The notes under the pieces are model-generated. The model searched no databases. It was not told the origin of the DNA and saw only the letters and a list, made by a program, of their open reading frames with translations. A DNA stretch of 64,000 bases from Palsa-883 sp963826975. Its GTDB lineage: Bacteria > Pseudomonadota > Alphaproteobacteria > Acetobacterales > Acetobacteraceae. Shown here one piece after another: positions 44,195 through 55,101 of this stretch (within the stretch, counting starts at the first letter, position 1; every line of letters begins with the position of its first letter). Where the stretch lies: the NCBI GenBank assembly GCA_963826975.1, contig CAWGZJ010000011.1, forward strand, positions 372,001 through 436,000. The letters are read 5' to 3'. The translations under genes and the position numbers were made by a program.

Positions 44195-45288
44195 ATGAAG
44201 ATTGCACATGTGGTCGACAGCATGGATGTAGGCGGCGCGGAGACAATCGTCGCGCAGATGTGCCGCCTGCAACGAGATCAGGGGCACGACCCGCGCATCT
44301 ATGCTGTCGCCAGTCTTGGCGCCCTCGGGGAGCAGATGCTGCAAGAAGGCTTCTCTGTTAAGACGCAGCTGGGTCGGAGTTTGCCCGACGGAATGCGAAA
44401 CTTTTTCCACACCTTCAAAGAGGCTCACCCAGACGTCGTACATCTGCATAATCCGACCCCGACGATTTATGCGGCAATGGCTGCCAGAATGGCCGGGGTG
44501 CCCAGGATCGTATCGACTCGCCACAGCCTTGTGGCCAAGCCGCGCAACCGGACTGTCGAGCTGAAGTACGCTGTTGCAGCGGGTTGTTGCGACTGGATCG
44601 TTGGCATCTGCGATGCCACGGCGAACAACCTCAAAGACATTCACGGTATCCCCTTGCGGAAAATCGTGCGTGTTTACAACGGCGCGGCGCCACTCAAGTG
44701 CGCGGCAAAGGAACAGCGGCCGCAGAAAGACGGCTTCACACTGGTTTTCGTCGGGCAGCTCGAGCCTGTAAAGAACCACTCGCTGCTTATCCGTGCCTTT
44801 GCCGCCGCGCATGCGTCTATGCCCAGCTTGCGTTTATGGATGGTCGGTGATGGAAGCGAGCGCAACAGATTGGAGACTCTGGCCGCCAATTGGGCATCTG
44901 CGCGTGGGTTACATTCTGGGGTCAGCAACTCGATGTAGCGCCATTCTTTTCCGCAGCCGATGTCTTCATGATGTCGTCGATCTCGGAGGGCCTGCCGATG
45001 TCGCTGCTACAGGCCTTCTCCCTAGGCTTGCCCGCCATCGTCACCAACGTGGGAGGAATGGCGGAAGCTGTGCGGCTCTCGAACGCAGGGCTCTCGGTGT
45101 CGGTGATAGATCCTGCAGAGATGGCGGCAGCCATTCTGCGCCTCGCTCGCGGTAAGGAGGAGCGCGAACAATTCTCCAAAAACGCGCAACAAGCTTTTCA
45201 CGCCCAATTTACGTTGCGAACCATGGTCGATGCGTATGCGGATCTGTATCGCAACATTCCACGAGCTCGCCACGCGCGACAACTCTGA
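44195..45288 (+). CDS. Glycosyltransferase family 4, one frameshift
   Basis: A GT-B fold, retaining enzyme. N-terminal domain: KIAHVVDSMDVGGAETIVAQM, PDVVHLHNPTPTIYAAMAARMAGVPRIVSTRHSL. C-terminal domain: FTLVFVGQLEPVKNHSLLIRAFA and LWMVGDGSERNRLETLA, then a frame change near 44905 and FMMSSISEGLPMSLLQAFSLGLPAIVTNVGGMAEAV, with the conserved E-x7-E nucleotide-sugar-binding region (SEGLPMSLLQA has Glu then Gln). The ATG at 44195 follows the Wzy stop by five bases. The sugar transferred is not predictable. Confidence 0.87.
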
Positions 45289-45384
45289 CCACAGGACTAA
45301 ATCGGTCATAGACGAAAACGTCTCGAAAAGAGCGTGCGATTCACGTTCCAGTAACCAACCAATATACTGCTACCATAATTGGCT

Positions 45385-46424
45385 ATGGCGAACATTCTGA
45401 GTACCGGCGGAAAACGAGAATTGCTGGCACGCGGATTACTTTGGAGTGGCGCTTCTTTGCTCCTATCGAAATTGCCTGCCCGGAATTTGCTGCTCGTCCT
45501 GAACTATCATCGTATTGGCAATCCAGACGACGATCTCTTTAACCCCTGCGTTTTCTCAGCAACTGCGGAAGAGTTCAATAACCAAATTTCTCACCTGAAG
45601 CGGCACGTTTTTCTTGTAACCCTTGAAGAGGCACTGGGCTTTGCTGATGGAACAATCAAAGAAAGGACCCGCCAATGCCGAGTATTGCTTACTTTCGACG
45701 ATGGGTACCTGGATAACTACGAGATAGCCTATCCAATCTTGTGCTCCCATGGAGTACAAGGTGTTTTCTTTCTGGCGACGAGCCTCGTAGGTTCATGTCA
45801 TATTCCTTGGTGGGATCATATTGCCTATTTGATGAAAACTGCCCGGGCGCGCCGCTTTTGCCTGTCCTATCCGGCCCACCTCATCGTCGATATCGACAGA
45901 AGTGGCTTCACGCAGAGTTTGCGAGCCGTTCTGAGCCTATATAAGAGGCCTGACAATTCCGATTCTTTACGTTTCATACAACAACTGCAGGAAGAGACCA
46001 GGGGAGACGATCCGCCCGGATCGCTGCGGCGTTTTTTGAACTGGGATGAAGCTCGAGAAATGACCAGCGGGGGCATGATGGTCGGTTCCCACACGCATTC
46101 CCATCACGTCCTCAGCCAATTGGAACCGGAGCGGCAATTTGAAGAACTGACCCAATCCCGATCTATCTTGAACCAGCAGCTTGGGTTTAAACCCGACGTA
46201 CTTGCATATCCCGTAGGCGGCAGGACGAGAGTTTCAGCGATCAAACGCAGAAAGCAGCGCGCGATGCTGGCTACCGCGCTGCTGTTTCGTTCTATGGCGG
46301 AACGAACTTGCAAGGAAGCACATCTCCTTATGATGTGAACCGAATCGGCGTAGATAGCCAAAGCTTGGGCCGCTTTAAGGTTCGGACTGCTGTTTGCCGG
46401 TCATCAGGCAAATACTGGCCTTGA
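45385..46424 (+). CDS. Polysaccharide deacetylase (NodB-type), frameshifted near its end
   Basis: Contains LLLVLNYHRIGNPDDD at the N-terminus, the metal-binding LLTFDDGYLDNYEIAYPIL (Asp-Asp) near residue 97, and GSHTHSHHVLSQLEPE (His pair), followed by KPDVLAYPVGG. At about 46220 the frame shifts, and the family C-terminus SFSDQTQKAARDAGYRAAVSFYGGTN continues to the stop at 46424. It would remove acetyl groups from hexosamines of the polymer. No signal peptide is obvious, though a hydrophobic stretch (GLLWSGASLLLSKLPA) lies near residue 20. Confidence 0.86.
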
Positions 46425-46523
46425 AAAAGTGTGAGCTAAAATTCAATACTTTCTCACTCGGGGTTCCTCGTAGGTGACAAAACGATCGCCTCCAAAACGT
46501 TTCTTTAGAGGAGCGCTTGCGGT

Positions 46524-47474
46524 ATGAAGACTCTTCTTCTCCAGAAAAACGGCCTTGGCAATCAGCTGTTCCAATATGCAGCCGGCCTCTTCTTTGCCAA
46601 ACAATACTCGGCGGTTCTGGAGATTATCCGAGAGCCCGATGACCGAGCCACATCCTTTGGTCACCCTAGACCTTTCTTGCTTCAGAATTTCTGCATCTCA
46701 GCACCGGCGCGCGAACGCAACTCATGGGACCGGCTGATCTGTTCGGTTGCACCGAGCAAAAGACCGGTGGCAGGTTTGGCAAGTTACGTATCCAAGACCC
46801 GACTCTACCGTCAACCTTGGGCAGAAGACAGAATCTATCTTCGTGCGCTCCCAATCTCGCGGTCAACGAGGAGTGTCTATCTGCAAGGCAATTTTCAAGC
46901 ACACCAATACGCGCAGGTCATGGAGGAGCGCATAAGGAAGGAGTTCCGCTTTCGGTATCCTGCGGCCGGAAAAACCCTCAATGTTTTGGAACAAATCCGC
47001 GCAGCCGAAACCCCTGTCTCCTTACACGTTCGGCGCGGCGATTATGCTCACTGGAGCGGCGGCCCGCGAGTCCTGTCGTCCGGCTATTATGCCCAAGCGA
47101 TGCAGACCATGATTCAACGGGCATGCCATCCCACCTTCTTCGTTTTTTCAGACGAAATCCACTTCGCGCGTGAGATGTTGCCAACGGTAAAGCACACAGT
47201 GTTTGTGGATTGCAACGACGAAACGAAACCGCAAGAAGACCTTCGGTTAATGTCTGCTTGCCGGCATCACATTATTGCCAACAGCAGTTTGTCGTGGTGG
47301 GGTGCGTGGCTCAATCCATGCCCCGCGAAGGTGGTTTGTGCCCCTATGGATTGGGGAATTGCGAATGAGTGCGAACGGCACCCGGACATGATTCCGCCGA
47401 ACTGGCTTCACATCGCTAAAGAGGTATTCCATCCTGACCCGCCCTTCAATCACGTTATCCATGGAAGACAGTAG
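46524..47474 (+). CDS. Alpha-1,2-fucosyltransferase family (GT11)
   Basis: A 316-residue glycosyltransferase with the GT11 signatures: N-terminal GLGNQLFQYAAGLFFAKQY, central SLHVRRGDYAHWSGG (the HxRRGDY motif that binds GDP-fucose), and C-terminal ANSSLSWWGAWLNPCPAKVVCAP. An AGAGGAGCG purine stretch precedes the ATG. The frame is unbroken. It would add fucose to the repeat unit; no GDP-fucose synthesis genes are in the block. Its 3' end overlaps the convergent ATP-grasp/phosphatase gene by 20 bases. Confidence 0.9.
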   Translation: MKTLLLQKNGLGNQLFQYAAGLFFAKQYSAVLEIIREPDDRATSFGHPRPFLLQNFCISAPARERNSWDRLICSVAPSKRPVAGLASYVSKTRLYRQPWAEDRIYLRALPISRSTRSVYLQGNFQAHQYAQVMEERIRKEFRFRYPAAGKTLNVLEQIRAAETPVSLHVRRGDYAHWSGGPRVLSSGYYAQAMQTMIQRACHPTFFVFSDEIHFAREMLPTVKHTVFVDCNDETKPQEDLRLMSACRHHIIANSSLSWWGAWLNPCPAKVVCAPMDWGIANECERHPDMIPPNWLHIAKEVFHPDPPFNHVIHGRQ

Positions 47475-49165
47475 GCATATAACTGATCGCGGCTTTCATC
47501 TTAGATACCGTCTGTGGCATCGAATCCGGGTTATCGTAGGGATCTTTAATTTCAAGCTGCGGCATAGGCAGTAGCATGCCGAGAAAAAGCGTCTTTTCGA
47601 GTGCCTGTGGAAAGTCTTTCCTGAGTAACTCATAATTACTCTCATCCATAATCAAAACCAGTTGAGCGTCACTTATCAGTTTCGCGTCGACGCGCCGCGA
47701 ACAGTAAACTTGATGTCAACTCCAATCCGTTCCGCCGCAGCGATAAGCAAAAATGCAACTGAACCGGCCGGTTACGGGATGAAATCCTGCCGAAGAAATC
47801 GAGGCATTCGGAAACCGCTGTGCAGCCAGGGTCGCCGCGAGTGGACTGCGACATATATTCCCGTGACAGAGAATCAGCACTCTTTCGAGCCGATGCCGTT
47901 TCAGCTTGCGAATCGTGCGCGGTTGCTGGATATACCGAAGGTAGAATCGGCGGCTCCGCCGCTTGGCTAAGTTGACACACTTGCTCCAATGTTCCCTAAT
48001 AAGAGCGTTTATTTCACGGAAAACGGTGCGTAAATCGGACCAACAAAAAAAATCCCAGCTTTCTTTGGCTGCCACAGGACGCAGCCATTCTACAGCTGAC
48101 GCGACCACTGGCCTGGTGAGGAGCAAGGGATCTGTACGATCAGCTTTCAAGTTCGCCTTAAACCATTCAATATCTCGATAAAGATTTCGAGTGAAGTAAC
48201 CCGCGCGGTATTCCGGTTGTGGCGGCAGAGGTCGTCCAGTGCTAAGGCAGAGCAAGCCAACGGGGAAATTGACGCCGCAGTCGATCGCTAAAGCAAGAGA
48301 ACCCCACAACCTTGGATTAATCTCCATGAGGTATGCTTCACCGTCTGCTGTGACCTTGAACTCAACCATGGCAACTCCGTGCCATTGGAGCGCCGACAAA
48401 AGTGAAGTAGCACTCTGCACTAAATCAGCCCGAGGGGCGATCCGAAACTCTATAACTGCTGCCTCCGCCCGTTAACGGAAGCTCGTGCACCCGTTCGTGA
48501 AGAAAAGCCCAACGAGGGGCTCCAAGCTCGAACAGCATTTCAACGCCAAAACCTTTTCCAGCGATATATTGCTGCTGCTGTATCGGAACCTCGGGATCGA
48601 TTGACTCAAGCGCCGTGCGCCACATCTTCAGATCGCGGGCAATGGTCACGCGGAGAATCCTGGATGACCCCGTTTGTGCTCTTTTTGCTGGAAAAAGCAC
48701 GCTTTAAAAACGACGGGGAAAGTTTCAAGCAGCTCGACAAGACGATCTGGACGATGGCGTTTGGACTCCGATTCGCCGAGCCAAATTCCAAACCGCCTCC
48801 TTGTCCAGTGCAGCCTGGACGCTTTCCCTGTGGGGTAAAACAGCCTTTTTGTACATCTCAACGGGAGTTGTTGCAAACGCGGACGACTGTTGCAGAAGAA
48901 GTGATGCCTTCGGTAGCCGGTACGATAAGGTCATAGTTCTCGTCTCGGAAAAGATCCACGAGTTCGCTGACGGCTTTATCTTCGGAGAGGTTTTCTCAAG
49001 TGGAATTGCCTGTGAATGAAGCGAGAACGACGTGGAGGTCGTCCAGATTTCAAACTAACCACATACAGGCTGTGCATCCGTTTCAGCCGCTGGATCGTCT
49101 TTCGTCCGCAGCGCTGTCAGCATCCAAAATCGATACCTTCCTCTGCCTACTCCTGGCATTCAAGC
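47455..49165 (-). CDS. ATP-grasp protein fused to low-molecular-weight phosphotyrosine phosphatase, frameshifted
   Basis: Reading leftward: a start region near 49150 (SILDADSA), DKAVSELVDLFRDENYDLIVPATEGIT, TTPVEMYKKAVLPHRESVQAALDKEAVWNLARRIG, FGVEMLFELGAPRWAFLHERVHELPLTGGGSS and VAMVEFKVTADGEAYLMEINPRLWGSLALAID, together an ATP-grasp (CarB/PylC-like) fold. This continues directly into KRHRLERVLILCHGNICRSPLAATLAAQRFP, the C-x5-R loop of LMW-PTPases, and LEIKDPYDNPDS with the catalytic Asp. At least four frame changes are needed. The phosphatase part is Wzb-like and would oppose the BY-kinase; the ATP-grasp part may attach an amino acid or other group to the polymer. The 5' end is uncertain. 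Confidence 0.72.
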
Positions 49166-50355
49166 GTTCCTGCATCTCTCAGCATCGGTGTTTTACACCA
49201 TCTGGGAGCCGCCGGCTTGCTGAAAATCCATATTTTCCAAAGGGAGCCACGTGTAAATAGAAATTTGTTGCAGAATCCAACGACTGCGGCGGCATTCGGA
49301 CGGAAGCAGTGCGCACCGCTGGGGCTGCGACGCGATGCAGAACTGGCAGCTTGAAACGCAGCGCGAGGATGGCGAGGGCCATGCCAAATATCTGAATGGC
49401 CGCGAGAATCAGAACACCGTCGAGCCGCGGGAGAGCGCCAGGGCGGAGACAAGCAGCAAGACCATGAAGTAAGGCACGATCAGTCGCATTAGCTTGTGCG
49501 AGACGAGTTGAAAGAGAACCCGATTCTGCAGTGTCAACGTCCACGGAGCAAGTTGAAAGAGCTGGAAATTCCCAGCCAGCGTACGCACTTTGCGATGGAA
49601 CTCGAGTCCCAGCCGTTTCCGGCCACGCGTCGTATACATTAGCGTTCACGTCCAGAATTTGAACGATAGCCCTGGCGAATGATGGACAGCGGCTGAAACA
49701 TGTCATCCAGAATCATTCCGGGAGGCTGCAAGACGGCGAGTTCCCGGCGGATCGCATAGAAGCCTCCATAGACCCCGACCGGAGAATCGACGACGCTTTC
49801 ACACTTCCTGATCCACTGCTCGTAGCGCCAGTACAGGCCGCCGATTGCTACAGAGGTAGCATCGTGGCCTTCCCTCCGCAGGATGAGTTCACCGGCCACG
49901 CAGCCTACTTTAGGATCGGCGAAGTTACCAACCAGTTGCTGAATTGCAGCGCGAGCAATCTCCGGGCGTATGTCCACAAACAGAATGACATCTCCCGTGG
50001 CTTGCGCGACACCAGCGTTGACAGCAACGGCTTTGCCACTGTGCTCCTTCAATACGATGGACTTCAAAAGCGGATGGCGCTCGCTCGATAAAAGTTCCGC
50101 TGTGCCGTCGTTTGAGCCATCTGAAACAACAATGATCTCTTTCACATTCCCGTAATCGAGATGAAGAAGATGCTGAATCTTGCGCGGGAGCAGGCCGGCA
50201 CCATTGTGGACGGCAAGTACGATGCTCACACTGGGGGTGATCGGAGCGAATTTCCAAGGGCATGGGCGTAACCGTCCGAGCAGCCATATCGCTACGGGGT
50301 ATCCCAGGTACGCGTAGAGAATGCCGGCCAGCGAAAGCCAGAAGACGGTCTTCAC
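49147..50355 (-). CDS. Glycosyltransferase family 2, frameshifted
   Basis: Starts KTVFWLSLAGILYAYLGYPVAIWLLGRL (membrane anchor). The GT-A domain follows: PSVSIVLAVHNGAGLLPRKIQHLL, IIVVSDGSNDGTAELL (nucleotide-binding Asp), KAVAVNAGVAQATGDVILFVDI (DxD position) and GVYGGFYAIRRELAVLQPPGMILDDMFQPLSIIRQGYR. Frame changes near 49650 and 49400 lead to FHRKVRTLAGNFQLFQLAPWTLTLQNRVLFQLVSHKLMRLIVPYFMVLLLVSALAL and a final pair of helices near 49180-49380. Its ATG overlaps the upstream gene stop. Probably a membrane-bound transferase or synthase. Confidence 0.8.
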
Positions 50356-51726
50356 TGGGCGCCCCTCCGCAGGATAATTGTCTTAACCGTCTCAAAAATG
50401 ATGAGCAGATCAGAGGCCAATGGAGCGGTACTTGATGTAATACAGATCGTATTCCATCTTCTGCTTCGTTTCCTCCAGGGTGGCTCCATATTGATAGCGC
50501 ACCTGTGCCCAGCCTGTGATCCCTGGACGCACCATGTGCCGTAGGTCATAGTAAGGAATTTCTTGCGCAAGCCACTGCACAAATTCAGGACGCTCCGGAC
50601 GAGGACCGACAAAAGCCATATCTCCGCGGAGGACGTTCCAAAGCTGCGGAATCTCATCGAGGCGAGTCTTGCGCATAAATCGGCCAAGCGTCGTGATGCG
50701 AGAATCGTTCTTGGTCGCCCACACAGCTCCGTTCGCCTCGGCATCCACTCTCATCGTGCGAAATTTGTAGATGGAAAAGGGACGACCCTTGCGCCCGACC
50801 CGCGTCTGGGTAAAAAATATCGGACCTGGCGAACAAAAGTGCATCGCCAGGATGATGAATGGAACAAATGAAAGGGATATCGCCAGTCCGACAGCAGCGA
50901 CGACGATCGAGATCAGGCGCTGTCCAAATTGTAGCGATTGTTTCGCATTGAATCCCTCTGTGAAGATGAGGCTGCTGGGATTGAGGCCGGCCAACGCCAG
51001 CTTACCGGAAAGGCGCTCGATTAGAGACCTGGAGTCTTCAATGACAACGCCCCGCAGCCGAAGAGCCAGGAGTTCACGAAGTGGCATCGATCCACGACGG
51101 TCTTCCATGGCAACAATCACCCGATCTATAGGGACCTTGGACGCGTTGAACGCCCTAAGATCTGCCGCAAAGCGCTCCTCTCGCCCATAAGAGGCTTCCG
51201 TTCCTCCTCGTTCGACAACTTCCATTCCGACATCTCGCCTGGTGCGCAGAATTTCGACAATGGTTCTTGACTGCTCTCCGCCACCGAGCACGTAAACGCG
51301 TTCGCGGAACATCGGAAGACCGATAATCCACTCATAAACCCACCTCCAAATAAAGAACAAGAAAACAAGAACAGCAACGCCTGATACCAGGACATAAGGT
51401 CCGATGGCTATCTGGGGAAAGAAATAGACGAGCACGCCCAGGAAAAAAGAAAGGGCGCTAAGAACCAGCAACAGGCGAAAATAGATTTCCCATCGGACCG
51501 AAATGCGTTGCGGTTCATATAGGTCGAAGTAATACGAGAGCAGGAGCGTGAACGCAACGATACCCAATATCTTCAGAATTCCACCCTGGTAAATCAGAGC
51601 GATGTACATGTCCGGCCCCATCAGGTAAGCAGCGGCAAGAAAAAACGCGCCGCCCACCAGAAGTGCTTCGCAAAGAAGAAGCACCAGGATGCGAGTCGGA
51701 TAATAGACATTGAATAGCCTGATCAT
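50352..51726 (-). CDS. Polyprenyl-phosphate sugar-1-phosphate transferase (initiating enzyme)
   Basis: Transfers the first sugar phosphate to undecaprenyl phosphate. From the ATG at 51726: four hydrophobic helices (about 10-125), a Rossmann-like region with YVLGGGEQSRTIVEIL, and a membrane segment near residue 275. The Bac_transf catalytic domain then follows with PFSIYKFRTMRVDAEANG, TRLDEIPQLWNVLRGDMAFVGPRPERPEFV and RPGITGWAQV. Near 50420 the frame shifts and the last residues (LLIIFETVKTIILRRGAQ) end at 50352. It overlaps both neighbours by four bases. Length (about 457) and order match exosortase-associated transferases. Confidence 0.9.
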
Positions 51727-52646
51727 CCGTGTCTCCGTCCATTCTCTCCTCGATTTGTATGGCCCTCCTCGTCGCTTGCGCCATAGTAGTAGGAGGAGGA
51801 GTACTCTTTGTGTGGGATGTGCTTGGCTGCATTCAGCACAAACCCAAGGACGCGCGATTTGCTGAATGCGGCTTGTGCGCGCTGTGCCACTTCGTATGGC
51901 GTGCACGCTTCGCGGGCCACCAGCAAGACTCCATCCGCGGCGCGGGCAAGCTCTACCGCGTCTGTAACCGCAAGCACAGGTGAGGAGTCGATCAGTATCC
52001 AGTCGAAATGAAGCGACAGTGTCGCGACCAAATCTCCAATACGGCCATTGGCCACCAACTCTGATGAGTTGTCGCTGCACTTTCCGGCAGGGATAAATGT
52101 GAGGTTGGACAGGCTGCCCGTCCTGCCAGCGCCAACAGCCTTGGAGCTATTGTCGCGCTGCAGAATTTCACTTAGCTCCGCAGTTCCCGCCAAGTATTCT
52201 GACAGACCATGCACGTTGGGAGCGCCCAAAAGACTATGCAGGGTCGGGCGACGTAGATCCCCGTCGATGAGCACAACTTTATTTATCGCGTTGCGTGCGA
52301 GACTCAGGGCCAGATTCAAGGCCACAAAGCTCTTGCCTTCTGAAGGCAGGCCGCTCGATATAAGTAGTGTGTTTAGCGGAGCCTCCGATCGAGCCTGCCT
52401 GACACGCGAACGAAGCTTTCGAAACTGCTCGACGGCTGGGCCACGCTCAGCAAGGGAAGGAGTGGATGCAACCGATGGTTCCCACGGATACTTCGCGATG
52501 TTCTCAAACACAAGGCCGGTCGGGGCTTGCGTCAGCACCTCCGCATCGGAGACAACCGCCGCTTCGGGGAACGATTCAACTTCCAGCGCTTGCCCGGACT
52601 TCCTTTCGAGATCGGCTCTTTGAAGCGCTTCGAATATGCGGCTCAT
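51723..52646 (-). CDS. BY-type tyrosine autokinase (CpsD/CapB-like)
   Basis: A 307-residue cytoplasmic kinase that controls polymer export together with the GumC-type partner. The N-terminus SRIFEALQRADLER is typical of exosortase-associated kinases. Walker A is LLISSGLPSEGKSFVALNLA near residue 97, Walker A' VVLIDGDLRRPTLHSLLG near 122, and Walker B DWILIDSSPVL near 215. The C-terminus has a tyrosine cluster (YSSSYYYG) as autophosphorylation target. The frame is intact. A GGAAGGAG ribosome-binding site lies just upstream. Confidence 0.92.
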   Translation of the reverse strand: MSRIFEALQRADLERKSGQALEVESFPEAAVVSDAEVLTQAPTGLVFENIAKYPWEPSVASTPSLAERGPAVEQFRKLRSRVRQARSEAPLNTLLISSGLPSEGKSFVALNLALSLARNAINKVVLIDGDLRRPTLHSLLGAPNVHGLSEYLAGTAELSEILQRDNSSKAVGAGRTGSLSNLTFIPAGKCSDNSSELVANGRIGDLVATLSLHFDWILIDSSPVLAVTDAVELARAADGVLLVAREACTPYEVAQRAQAAFSKSRVLGFVLNAAKHIPHKEYSSSYYYGASDEEGHTNRGENGRRHG

Positions 52647-52725
52647 ACTTTTTGTCTCCTTCCAGGGATCGTTGGAATTTGCGATTGGCCTGATGACATT
52701 AGGTATGGTTCTCGGAGATTTGTCT

Positions 52726-53576
52726 TCATCTAGACCCGTTAAGAGCCATGGGAGAAATCAGGAAGGGTTGCGCATCCAGGTTGAAATCTAAGCTAACGGA
52801 CTCGATAATCCGCGGCGGAATCGGCTTGATCTGTTCGACGTACGCGTTGATCATCGCGTGCTCGCAAATCAGGTTGATGATGCGAGGAATTCCTTTCGAG
52901 TGGCGGTGTATGACCTGGATGGCTTCCGGCGTAAAGGCCGGCCGAGTGGCGCCGGCAATGCGCAGCCTTTCGGCGATGTACGCCTGCGTTTCCTCGTAGG
53001 TAAGCGGAGATGTTTTGCACCACAAGGAAACTCGCTGACGAAGCTGGCGAAGACCGGGATTGCAAAGCATTTCATACAGTTCAGGCTGGCCGGAAAGCAC
53101 AATCTGCAGCAGTTTTTCCGAAGAGGTTTCTAGATTGGTCAATAGACGAATCTCTTCGAGAAGGTCCAACGAGAGGTTCTGCGCTTCGTCGATTACGATC
53201 ACGCACAGCCCTTGTTCGCGAAAGCGCTCGATCAACCAACGATTGAGTTGCAGAAGCATTCCGATTTGGTCCGTTCCTTGGGCGGGATACCGAAGTCGCT
53301 CAACACAAATTCGAGAAAGTCGAGCACATCGAGCCGAGGATTGAAGACGAATGCCGTAGACACGTGATCCTTGGCAAACCAGCTAAGGACCGACTTGAGT
53401 AGTGTCGTTTTTCCCGTGCCCACTTCCCCTGTCATGACCATGAAGCCTTTGCGCTCCGCTATGCCGTATTGCAGGCACGCGAGCGATTCTCGAATTTGCG
53501 GCGTCATACACAGAAACCGCGGATCTGGACTCGATCGGAAAGGAACGGCGCGAAGACCGAAGAAAGCTCTATACAT
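52726..53576 (-). CDS. Secretion ATPase of the exosortase/PEP-CTERM locus (ExeA-like), one frameshift
   Basis: From MYRAFFGLRAVPFRSSPDPRFL (start 53576), the usual beginning of this ATPase family. Walker A is GEVGTGKTTLLKS near residue 50. At about 53262 the frame changes and MLLQLNRWLIERFREQGLCVIVIDEAQNLS (Walker B) follows, then LLTNLETSSEKLLQIVLSGQPEL (sensor 1) and SKGIPRIINLICEHAM. Rejoined it has about 283 residues. It lies directly between the GumC-like and BY-kinase genes, the standard order in exosortase EPS clusters. Confidence 0.87.
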
Positions 53577-53578
53577 GG

Positions 53579-55085
53579 CTAGAACTCCGTGCTTTCTGCG
53601 GGCTTGCGCATCCGCGACAAAATGCCCCACCGGCCACGACTCCCATCCGCTCGGGAGTCTGGAATACCTTCAACGTAGGAGATGGTGGCGAGCGTCGGTA
53701 ATTTTGTGAATGCCCACACATCGCTTTCATCGCGCAGCGAAGTATCGCGATATTCAAGGAGCGCCGAAATAAGCAAACCAATAAGCAAGCCGGATAGAAG
53801 CCCGCCAGCCGCAAACATCATATGGTTTGGAAATTTCGGAGCATCGGGAAGATTGGGGGGATCCATTACACTGAATTGCTCACCTTGCTGGCGCTCCTCA
53901 AGTGCGTTTGCCATCGATGATTCATTCATCTTGGTAAGTAGACTGTTATAGAACTGCAGCGCCGTATCGTGATCGCGAGTAACTTGTTTGTACTGCTCTT
54001 CAACCATCGGGCTTGACTCGATTCTCGCCTCATAGGCCCGAATTTCCTGCTCCAACTGGGTTTGTTCTTTTCTTGCAGAGACCATCGATAGCTGCACCGC
54101 GCGAAGCTGGGCCTTCAGCTGCAAAAGTTGCGGAGAGTCTGGCTGGTGAACCGCCGACGCGGGACCGGTATTAGCAGCAGAGGAGTGATCGATTTCCGAC
54201 TGCAGCGCCGCTATCTTGCGCTTGACCGCAACCACGTCTGGATAGTCCGCAGTGTAGAGAGTTTCCAACTGCTTCTTCTGGTCGATTAGAGTACTTAGCT
54301 CTTTACGCCGGTCATCCACGGATGCGGCAGATGGCCGCCGCTTTGCAGGTCGTGTGTTTGTTGCGCGATCAGCGCCTGCAGAAAGCTCTCGTTCTGCTGA
54401 ATGCGATTGACCGTTTGCGTCGCGGCGTCGAGCTGCGTAGTGTGCGCCTGCAGCGCATTAACATTTGACGATTCCTGGTTTGGAAGCTTGCCGATATATT
54501 TCAGCTGGAACGCTGCCAGCCGTGCATCTTGCTCGTCGAGCGTCCGTTTTGCATCGTCTAGCTGCTGTTTCAAGAACTCGGTTGTGCCTTCAGCAGAGCG
54601 TTCCCGGGCACTCAGATTCTCACTTACGAAAAGCGAGGTAATCTCGCCACACACCTGTTGTGCTGTACGCGGATCCGATGCCTGGAAATTACGAAGAACC
54701 CAGGCATTCCTCCAGAAGCTTGCGCCGCTTGGATTTGGGTAATTTTGATCGCCTTGCGCGTCATCTCGACACGCTTATCCATGGTGTTAACGTCGCCAGT
54801 GAAAAAAAAAAAAAAAAAAAAAAAAAATAATATGCGGGAGCGCGGAGTTTTTGTATCCTCGGCTCCAAACGAGAGCGGCTTAGGGGGATGGCGCGCGTTC
54901 AGGTTCTCATCGACGACAGGTTTAACATTTCTGCTGTTCAATAAGAATGAGCGTTTAAAAAAAAAGCGGTACACGTAGCTTGCGGCTCCGCCGATCGCGA
55001 GAAACAAAACTCAGAACCAGAAGCCATCGCCGTCTCTCAAAATGGCGGTTGGGTCTTCCATTGCCAGTTCACGATGACCGAGCAT
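53579..55085 (-). CDS. GumC/Wzz-type chain-length determinant protein, frameshifted
   Basis: A GAAGGAG ribosome-binding site precedes the ATG at 55085. N-terminal membrane segment: FLAIGGAASYVYRFFF, then VKPVVDENLNA and LSRSRLEPRIQKL in shifted frames. After a 26-base A run (T on the coding strand) the Wzz sequence continues: GDVNTMDKRVEMTRKAIKITQIQ. A long coiled-coil follows (EFLKQQLDDAKRTLDEQDARLAAFQLKYIGKLP, QTQLEQEIRAYEARIESSP), with the conserved VMDPPNLPDAPKFPNHMMFAAGGLLSGLLIGLLISALLEYRDTSLRDESDV and second helix at the end. Three or more frame changes. It pairs with the BY-kinase as a split Wzc. Confidence 0.83.
54802..54827. repeat. 26-base homopolymer A tract inside the GumC-type gene
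   Basis: Twenty-six consecutive A residues interrupt the coding sequence between the family segments LSRSRLEPRIQKL and GDVNTMDKRV. The family has no poly-Phe here, so the run is either a sequencing/assembly artefact or an insertion. Confidence 0.9.
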
Positions 55086-55101
55086 ATGTCTCCTTCAACC
55101 T

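Noticed and set aside
54802..54827. Poly-A tail of a retroelement
   Set aside because: No reverse transcriptase or target duplication is present, and the tract interrupts otherwise continuous GumC-type coding sequence, so an artefact or simple insertion is more likely.
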